DNA of 64,000 nucleotides. Source: Sipunculus nudus. Lineage: Eukaryota > Annelida > Sipuncula > Golfingiida > Sipunculidae. The notes beneath the pieces are model-generated. The model had not been told where the DNA came from, searched no databases, and saw only the letters and a list, made by a program, of their open reading frames with translations. Each line of letters begins with the position of its first letter. The first letter of the stretch is position 1. The position numbers and the translations under genes were made by a program. This document shows, one piece after another, positions 57,627-64,000 of this stretch. Where the stretch lies: NCBI GenBank assembly GCA_026874595.1, contig CM049306.1:10249019-10313018 (forward strand), read 5' to 3'.

Positions 57627-60600
57627 GTAATTCACCTCTTAATATGTCGCATATAGCACTCTGTTGTTTTATAGGAATGGTATTAATATATAATATTAAT
57701 GAAATGTATGTCAGAACTGAAGGCATGACCTGCTGACCACACTAAATGTTATATCATTTTAATTCCTTGTATTATCGCTCAGCTACAGTATGATTGTTCC
57801 AATAAGTGAAAAATATAAATGACTAATTATAAATTGAAATTTGGAATTTTATTTATTCTTAGTTTTGAAATTATTTTAGAATAAAAAATCAAATTTTGAT
57901 GGTGTTATGTAGATATAACACCATGCAACTTGAAATTCAAATGCCTGTTTTCGAAAGTAAATGTTGATTTTTATCTACCATATACTGCGGATCTAAACCA
58001 TAAGAATGAACTCCTCAATTGCTTTTTTTTCAGTGACTGACGCATTGTGGAGTCCATAGATTGCACCTGCAGTTAACTGTGATTATAACACTCCATACAC
58101 AGCTGTGAGATTTAACATTTATCCATTGATTAATGTTCAGTACATCTATGTGTATTTTATATTTGACCACTAGAAAACATTACTGTTCTGTTCTCAGCCC
58201 TATTTTGCACCAAGGAAGTTAAAATATGAACATAACAGTACACAGGCCTAAAGTCTAATACAGGACTGCCACCAAATACAAGATGTCTACCGCGGCTGTT
58301 AATGCTTCAATTCTCTCTGGACAAATACTATCAGTTGTTGATGTTACAGGTGCTTCATGCTTTCCAGAATGTTTATTTTTTATTACAGGCCTTTCCACAT
58401 ACAACATTATGTGAACATTGGTTTGCTAAAACCATAGGAAATATTTTTATTTAATTTTCTTTCTAAGAGTAACAGATTGTATCGTGCTATAACCCCAGTT
58501 AGCCCTTTTGTGGGCCGGCGACGCAACAGAAACCTGAAACCTGTTGCGTTGACGTCGGCGGCTACTGCGGATCCAGAATTGTTCGTGGAGTTTTTATTGT
58601 CGTAGAATTGTGGTAATTTATTTTCATCGAAGATGAAAATCCCATTATTATATATTTCATTACCTTTCATTACACTGTCCATGCAATGACCCATAGATTT
58701 TGGTATTGTTCAATAAAACATATAGAAAACAATATAACCTCTCAATTATAAGAAAGAGATTACTGAATATATTTGATTTTCAGTCAGTCCAAGCAGTGTT
58801 CATTTACATATTTAAATGAGCTTTGGTGTTAGAATAAACTGGTTTAATAAACTGGAATCTACTGGTTTAGTTCATCCATTGGACCGTTAAAATTTTTTAT
58901 ACAAGTGCTTTCTGTCAAAATAAAGCACTGTATATGCCTTTCCTTGAATTGTCTCACATTATATACAAATTTGGCCATATAATTTCTTGATTTCGATTGA
59001 AGTGAGATTAACAAAGATAACTGAAGAATTCATGGATGTCACACTTGACAGTCACTGGCAGCACCCATTTCAGATCTGACGGAAAAGTTTGCCGTAACAG
59101 ATTTTCTGATACTCTTTATGGAAAGCGAAGTAGGAAGCTTTCAAGATTCATTTCCCAAAGTACTGACAAATTCAAAATGGAAATTCATATTTTTATAGTG
59201 CTATTTCTGTGCGTTGTCAAGCAGGTCTAATCCGCCGCTTTGGCAGCTGTACTGTCCGAGTACACTTGTGCTTGTGACGTCACTTGCAAATTTTTTAAAC
59301 TCCTCTTAGCTGGAATCTCAAGGACTGGAGGATTTTGTCTATATTAGTGAGTTGTCCTGTTTAGAGGATTATTGACAGCATCTGGACAGCATGTTTATTT
59401 GTTAAAGAATAGTCTTCACAACGCATTCTGTTGCTAACTAGTTAAGGCTCCTGTGGGCTGGACGCCAATCACAATGAACAAACTTTAGTTTTTGATGGCA
59501 GTCTCGTCAAATTGTTTTTTTTGTCAGCTTGTTTTTTTTCCTGATTGACCGGCCAATCTTCATAAAGTAATGATTGTGATATCTACACATTCATAGAAAT
59601 AAACATCAATTTTGACTGTATATTCACTTGTAACATCACAATAGTTCACCAAATTAAGCTTGTCCTCAGGCTGTCGCTCTGACCAAAACAAGGTATATGA
59701 GGTCACAACCTAGGCGCGCATTTCCCGGCAGATATATGAACAAAAATAGAACTCGGGATGTCTGTCCGCTTAAAAGGATCGTAATATGTACTGGATATGC
59801 AGGTGGGACAGGGAAGTTTGTCCGTTGTCTGGGATAGTGAGTTGTCGCTCTACTGATGAGTTTTTGTTAATCATAAAATAGAGGCACATTTGAAGGGACT
59901 GAGATTTAGTGTCCGCATTAGTGAGTTGTCAGCCTTACTGATATGTTGGCAAGTAGGAGTTTCACTGTACTTTTATATGCTCTTATTGTTCTGTAATGGT
60001 CCCATCTGTGTCAAAAGCCAATTCGACAAGTAAATCAGGTTTTAACACGTGCAAAATGCATCTATTCTTGGCAAACTGATGCTGTCTTGTGGCGTTTGTT
60101 TTCTAAAAGTCACATGACCAGTAACATGATTTGTGGCTTTAGGCTTTGCCTCCAGATGTCAGGGCATTTGTTTCAAAGTTCTTTCAGCAATTAGATACCA
60201 ATGTGTACACAGGAACAGGTTTTAAACTATGTGTCACTTGATATTTACAGATAAACAATTGGTTGTGTTACTTTCAAGTTTTAGCAGCAGGTTGTGCCTC
60301 TGAGCACAGGCTATTTAAAGCAAACCTGGAGTTCACCGTGCAGGTCGACTATTTCTGAGATATATTTATTCAGGTCTACTATGGGTGAGACAGATGGCAC
60401 ACTGAGACGTATTCATATCCTAATAAAATTTCTTCATTTTACAGAATTTACCCTGAGAAAGCTATCAAGATATTCCCAAAACATTTTTACTAAAGTTTCG
60501 TATGAGATTTTGTTGTTCTTGTGCCACAGAGCCTACCAATTGCACAAGGTTTGCCTAGAATTGACATTAAGATCACAAGAGGTCAAGTAAAAGTTGAAAA

Positions 60601-60833
60601 CATTCAATGAAATTTTCAAAAATAAATTATTTCTCTTTGACTTTTTTCAGGTCTGTATTAATTATGATACAATTCCTTGTCAGAAGGGTTTAATCCATGA
60701 AAGTTTTAACCTCACAATTAGTGTTTCATGCAAAAACTGGCTGCATTTTTTGGAGAGTATGAAGAGAATTAATGATGAATACTTTGACCAAGATAAGGAG
60801 AAATTACTGGAATTACAAATTACTAAAATATGA
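57554..60833 (+). CDS. Unidentified 211-aa protein, seven-exon model
   Basis: Seven plus-strand exons, 57554-57626, 58264-58349, 59052-59159, 60143-60218, 60291-60343, 60530-60586 and 60651-60833, join with matching phases into 636 nt (211 aa plus TGA). Residues 26-115 look helical (CLPRLLMLQFSLDKYYQLLM; SDLTEKFAVTDFLILFMESE; ALPPDVRAFVSKFFQQLDTN). Residues 116-195 look like beta strands plus a helix (FKANLEFTVQ, LPRIDIKITRGQ, SFNLTISVSCKNWLHFLESM). The size and the final 'strand, then W-L-x-F-L-x2-M-x2-I helix' recall COMMD proteins, but the tryptophan near the start of the COMM domain is not seen, so this is a weak guess. The last exon is the most certain. Several donors (GTCGAC, GTACTG) are weak, and exon 1 could end at 57620 instead. 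The gene ends about 65 bp before the minisatellite. Confidence 0.55.
58264..58349 (+). CDS. Candidate exon 2 of the unidentified gene
   Basis: Acceptor AATACAG|GA, donor ACAG|GTGCTT. The frame set by exon 1 reads LPPNTRCLPRLLMLQFSLDK then YYQLLMLQ. A second frame is also open (MSTAAVNASILSGQ from 58282), so translation here is less certain. Confidence 0.45.
58500..58570. repeat. CG-rich imperfect palindrome
   Basis: GCCGGCGACGCAACAG and CTGTTGCGTTGACGTCGGC form an interrupted inverted repeat around 'aaacctgaaac' (about 58515-58562), inside the second intron of the unidentified gene. It could be a transposon end or a regulatory hairpin. Confidence 0.5.
59052..59159 (+). CDS. Candidate exon 3 of the unidentified gene
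   Basis: Acceptor CTTGACAG|TCA, immediately after an in-frame TGA. It encodes SLAAPISDLTEKFAVTDFLI then LFMESEVGSFQDSFPK, donor AAA|GTACTG. Another 64-codon frame overlaps it. Confidence 0.45.
60143..60218 (+). CDS. Candidate exon 4 of the unidentified gene
   Basis: Acceptor GGCTTTAG|GCT, ALPPDVRAFVSKFFQQLDTN then VYTGT, donor ACAG|GTTTTA, phase 1. The intron to exon 5 is only 72 nt. Confidence 0.55.
60291..60343 (+). CDS. Candidate exon 5 of the unidentified gene
   Basis: Acceptor TTTTAGCAGCAG|GT, CASEHRLFKANLEFTVQ, donor CAG|GTCGAC. The phase matches both neighbours. Confidence 0.5.
60530..60586 (+). CDS. Candidate exon 6 of the unidentified gene
   Basis: A strong pyrimidine tract ends TTGTTCTTGTGCCACAG|AGC. 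It encodes SLPIAQGLPRIDIKITRGQ, donor CAA|GTAAAA, followed by a 64-nt intron. Confidence 0.6.
60651..60833 (+). CDS. Candidate terminal exon of the unidentified gene
   Basis: Acceptor GACTTTTTTCAG|GTC, 60 codons plus TGA. VCINYDTIPCQKGLIHESFN, then LTISVSCKNWLHFLESMKRI, then a charged NDEYFDQDKEKLLELQ end. Its composition is clearly coding. Confidence 0.7.
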   Translation, partial: VCINYDTIPCQKGLIHESFNLTISVSCKNWLHFLESMKRINDEYFDQDKEKLLELQITKI

Positions 60834-60898
60834 TGAACGATGAGAACAGTGAGTTATGTTTGACCTTGAACAAGGATATCAAGGCTTTCAGAATTTGA

Positions 60899-63246
60899 AG
60901 GTACACAGGAGTTATGCTTTAAAGGTACACTTTTATGTTTTAAGGTACACATTTTATGTTTTAAGATATGCATATTTTATGTTTTAAGGTATACAGGTTT
61001 TATGTTTTTTAGGTACACAGGTTTTATGTTTTTAAGGTACACAGGTTCCATGTTTTTAAGATATGCATGTTTTATGTTTTAAGTTACATAAGTTCTATGT
61101 TTTTAAGGTACACAGGTTTTATGTATTTGAGGTACACAGGTTTTATGTTTTGAGGTACACAAGTTCTCTGTTTTAAGGTACACAGGTCTTATGTTTTTAA
61201 GGTACACAGGTTTTATGTTTTAAGGTACACAGGTTTTTGTTTGAAGGTGCTCAAGTTCTATGTTTTTAAGGTGCACAGGTTTTATGTTTTTGAGGTACCC
61301 AGGTTTTATGTTTTTGAGGTACACAGGTTTTTGTTTGAAGGTGCTCTAGTTCAATGTTTTTAAGGTGCACAGGTTTTATGTTTTTGAGGTACCCAGGTTT
61401 TATGTTTTTAAGGTACACAGGTTTTATGTTTTTGAGGTACACAGGTTTTATTTTTTTAAGGTACACAGGTTTTTGTTTGAAGGTGCTCAAGTTCTATGTT
61501 TTTAAGGTGCACAGGTTTTATGTTTTTGAGGTACCCAGGTTTTATGTTTTTGAGGTACACAGGTTTTTGTTTGAAGGTGCTCTAGTTCAATGTTTTTAAG
61601 GTGCACAGGTTTTATGTTTTTGAGGTACCCAGGTTTTATGTTTTTAAGGTACACAGGTTTTATGTTTTTGAGGTACACAGGTTTCATGTTTTTGAGGTAC
61701 ACAGATTTTATGTTTTAAGGTGCACAGGTTCTATTTTTAAGGTACACAAGTTTTATATTTTTAAGATATGCATATTTTATGATTAAGGTATACAGGTTTT
61801 ATGTTTTTTAGGTACACAGGTTTTATGTTTTTAAGGTACACAGGTTCCATGTTTTTAAGATATGCATGTTTTATGTTTTAAGTTACATAAGTTCTATGTT
61901 TTTAAGGTACACAGGTTTTATGTATTTGAGGTACACAGGTTTTATGTTTTGAGGTACACAAGTTCTCTGTTTTTAAGGTACACAGGTCTTATGTTTTTAA
62001 GGTACACAGGTTTTATGTTGAAGGTGCTCAAGTTCTATGTTTTTAAGGTGCACAGGTTTTATGTTTTTGAGGTACCCAGGTTTTATGTTTTTGAGGTACA
62101 CAGGTTTTTGTTTGAAGGTGCTCTAGTTCAATGTTTTTTAGGTGCACAGGTTTTATGTTTTTGAGGTACCCAGGTTTTATGTTTTTAAGGTACACAGGTT
62201 TTATGTTTTTGAGGTACACAGGTTTTATTTTTTTAAGGTACACAGGTTTCATGTTTTTGAGGTACACAGATTTTATGTTTTAAGGTGCACAGGTTCTATT
62301 TTTTAAGGTACACAAGTTTTATATTTTTGAGGTACACAGGTTTTATGTTTTAAGGTACACAGGTTTTATGTTTTTAAGGTACACAGGTTTTATGTTTTTT
62401 AGGAACACAGGTTTTATGTTTTAAGGTGCACAAGTTCTATGTTCATAAGGTACACAGGTTTTATGTTTTTGAGGTACACAGGTTTTATGTTTTAAGGTGC
62501 ACAAGTTTTATATTTTTTAAAGGTACACAGGTTTTATGTTTTTGAGGTACACAGGTTTTATGTTTTTAAGGTACACAGGTTTTATGTTTTTGAGGTACAC
62601 AGGTTTTATGTTTTAAGGTACACAGTATTTATGTTTTATGGTACACAGGTTTATGTTTTTGAGGTGTACACACAGGTTTTATGTTTTGAGCTACACAGGT
62701 TTTATGTTTTTGAGGTACACAAGTTTTATGTTTTAAGGTACACAGGATTTATGTTTAAAGGTACACAGGTTTATGTTTTTGAGGTACACAGGTTTTATGT
62801 TTTTAAGGTACACAGGTTTAATGTTTTAAGGTACACAGGTTTTATGTTTTTAAGGTACACAGGTTTTTTGTTTTTAAGGTACACAGGTTTCATGTTTTTA
62901 AGGTACACAGGATTTATGTTTAAAGGTACACAGGTTTATGTTTTTGAGGTTCACAGTTTTTATGTTTTTAAGGTACACAGGTTTTATGTTTTAAGGTACA
63001 CAGGTTTTATGTTTTTAATATACACAGGTTTTGTTTTAAGGTACACAGGTTTCATGTTTTTAAGGTACACAGGTTTTATGTTTTAAGGTACACAGGTTTT
63101 ATGTTTTTAAGGTACACAGGTTTTATGTTTTTAAGGTACACAAGTTTTATATTTTTAAGGTACATAGGATTTATGTTTTAAGGTACACAAGTTTTATATT
63201 TTTAAGGTACACAGGTCTTTGTTTTAAGGTACACAGATTTTATGTT
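60899..63246 (+). repeat. ~24-bp minisatellite, about 98 units (2.35 kb)
   Basis: The unit is GGTTTTATGTTTTTGAGGTACACA or the AAGG variant, 23-24 bp. A minority form is 'ggtttttgtttgaaggtgctc(a/t)agttc'. There is higher-order structure: a block starting 'acaggttccatgtttttaagatatgc' near 61042 recurs near 61841, about 799 bp apart. Because the unit is often 24 bp, frames stay open on both strands ((FMFLRYTG)n on plus, (NIKPVYLK)n on minus); these are not proteins. It lies between the unidentified gene and ANAPC4 coding exon 1. Confidence 0.95.
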
Positions 63247-63256
63247 TTCTCTCTAG

Positions 63257-63281
63257 AGAGTAGAGGGAGAAGAACAACAAA
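63257..63281 (+). other. ANAPC4: 5' UTR end of ANAPC4, after a splice acceptor
   Basis: TTTTCTCTCTAG|AGAG at 63256/63257 is a good acceptor, so these 25 nt are probably the end of the 5' leader in the exon that carries the start codon. An in-frame TAG at 63261 excludes an upstream start in this exon. Confidence 0.6.
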
Positions 63282-63398
63282 ATGCCATCCACTTGTTCAT
63301 TTCGACAAGTGGATGAAAAACATGTGGCAGCAGAAGTTCAAGTGATGCAGTGGTCACCAAAGATGGATCTGATTGCCATTGCCAATGTGAATGGAGAG
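63282..63398 (+). CDS. ANAPC4: Anaphase-promoting complex subunit 4, first coding exon
   Basis: ANAPC4 is a scaffold subunit of the APC/C, the ubiquitin ligase that marks securin and cyclins for destruction in mitosis. Its WD40-like propeller begins at the N-terminus. This exon encodes 39 residues, MPSTCSFRQVDEKHVAAEVQ then VMQWSPKMDLIAIANVNGE. Human ANAPC4 begins with a segment containing FRVVGEKQLPQEI, then LVWSPKRDLIALANTAGEV, so the match covers the whole exon. The exon ends GAG|GTCAGT at 63399, as expected just before the next Val. No other coding exon lies within the window; the gene continues beyond 64000. A leader exon should lie upstream of, or within, the minisatellite region. Confidence 0.92.
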
Positions 63399-64000
63399 GT
63401 CAGTATCAACAGAGCTCCTGTTATATATATTTGTGTAGCAGCATGATCATGAATTACACAAAGACACATTATGTATGATAAAAACAGTTAACGCTTTTGC
63501 TGAAACTAGAGAAATGTAGAAATGGTTGAACATGTATGAACAATTTTGCTGGAAATGTTTTAGTTCTTATATGGTTACATATAAATACACCTACAATTTA
63601 GGCACTTGACAAGCAACCACAAGTGACCTAGGCATGGGATGTCTCCAGCTTTGGCAGCCCTCTAAATGTCAGGCATTGAAGCTGCCAGAGTATCTTCAGA
63701 CTTTTGTTATATCACCTTTTTAATTGGACATGTCTTGTGACCCTTATCTATTGACTTACTAAGTAGGTCTGGTGGCACCTTAAGTCATGTCCAGTGGGCA
63801 CTGGTAACAAAGATGAATGAGAATAAAACATTTCAGATAACTGAATGTGAGCCATTCCTGAGATATTTATGAGGTGCATAAAAATGACTTGTATTTGGCA
63901 TCAGAAGCATATGAGATGGGAAAAGGTAGGAATACATATAGGAATCACATGTTATCAGAACAAAAATGAAGCAACTGTTGAGTGATTTGATATTTAATGT
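63399..64000 (+). other. First coding intron of ANAPC4 (partial)
   Basis: It begins with the GTCAGT donor. I find no segment resembling the next ANAPC4 exon (expected to begin VLLHR-like) before the window ends. Confidence 0.7.

Noticed and set aside
60143-60586. CENP-M identity for the unidentified gene, suggested by CASE..., SLP and PRID words
   Set aside because: The resemblance is limited to a few residues and does not continue into the rest of the CENP-M Ras-like fold.
60294-60590. 98-aa plus frame reading VVPLSTGYLKQTW through KLSRYSQNIFTK
   Set aside because: It overlaps exons 5 and 6 of the seven-exon model in another frame. The model's frames have better acceptors and keep phase across all seven exons. 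I keep some doubt.
62631-63086. 151-aa plus frame of FLRYTG-type repeats
   Set aside because: It is the translation of the 24-bp minisatellite; frames are open on both strands because of the unit length.

Overview
The window is nuclear DNA of an invertebrate animal. The genes have short exons with GT/AG introns, and two encode recognisable metazoan cell-cycle proteins. The DNA is AT-rich and loaded with short non-autonomous transposons, (TA)n tracts, long C/G homopolymers and diverged repeats carrying AGGTCA words, TGTCCGTCCGTCTGTCC-type runs or TATACGCCCG ends. I associate that repeat style with bivalve molluscs. Bivalve or other lophotrochozoan is therefore an inference, not a proof.

Layout. 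Positions 1 to about 31.9 kb are a gene-poor repeat landscape. It holds a ~200-bp tandem repeat, diverged AGGTCA-bearing repeats, a solo LTR (4087-4917), several TIR transposons with visible target-site duplications (12416-14490, 15179-15968, 23079-24045, 26456-26879), and two arrays of one dimeric satellite family built around GGTGGCGCCACC. These arrays lie in opposite orientations at 9.87-10.9 kb and 16.9-18.3 kb. The only confident host gene here is an intron-containing tRNA-Leu(CAA) at 14775-14889 on the minus strand. Two transposons carry remnants of their own genes: a PHD finger in one, and a MADF exon plus a transposase N-terminus in the Harbinger element.

From 31.9 to 47.8 kb the minus strand carries a complete 12-exon coding model of an ARHGAP19-type RhoGAP. 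It is 650 codons plus stop, and every intron is phase-compatible. Its introns hold a near-identical 226-bp tandem duplication, a LINE tail and several local repeats. From 47.8 to 57.5 kb I see no assignable gene, only three coding-looking patches on the minus strand.

From 57.55 to 60.83 kb the plus strand has a phase-consistent seven-exon model for a 211-aa protein that I cannot name; its C-terminus is faintly COMM-like. It is followed head to tail by a ~24-bp minisatellite of about 2.35 kb (60.9-63.25 kb). The minisatellite runs directly into the splice acceptor of the first coding exon of ANAPC4 (APC/C subunit 4, start codon 63282), which continues beyond the window. ARHGAP19 (cytokinesis RhoGAP) and ANAPC4 (mitotic ubiquitin ligase) are both cell-division genes, but nothing here shows that they are co-regulated.
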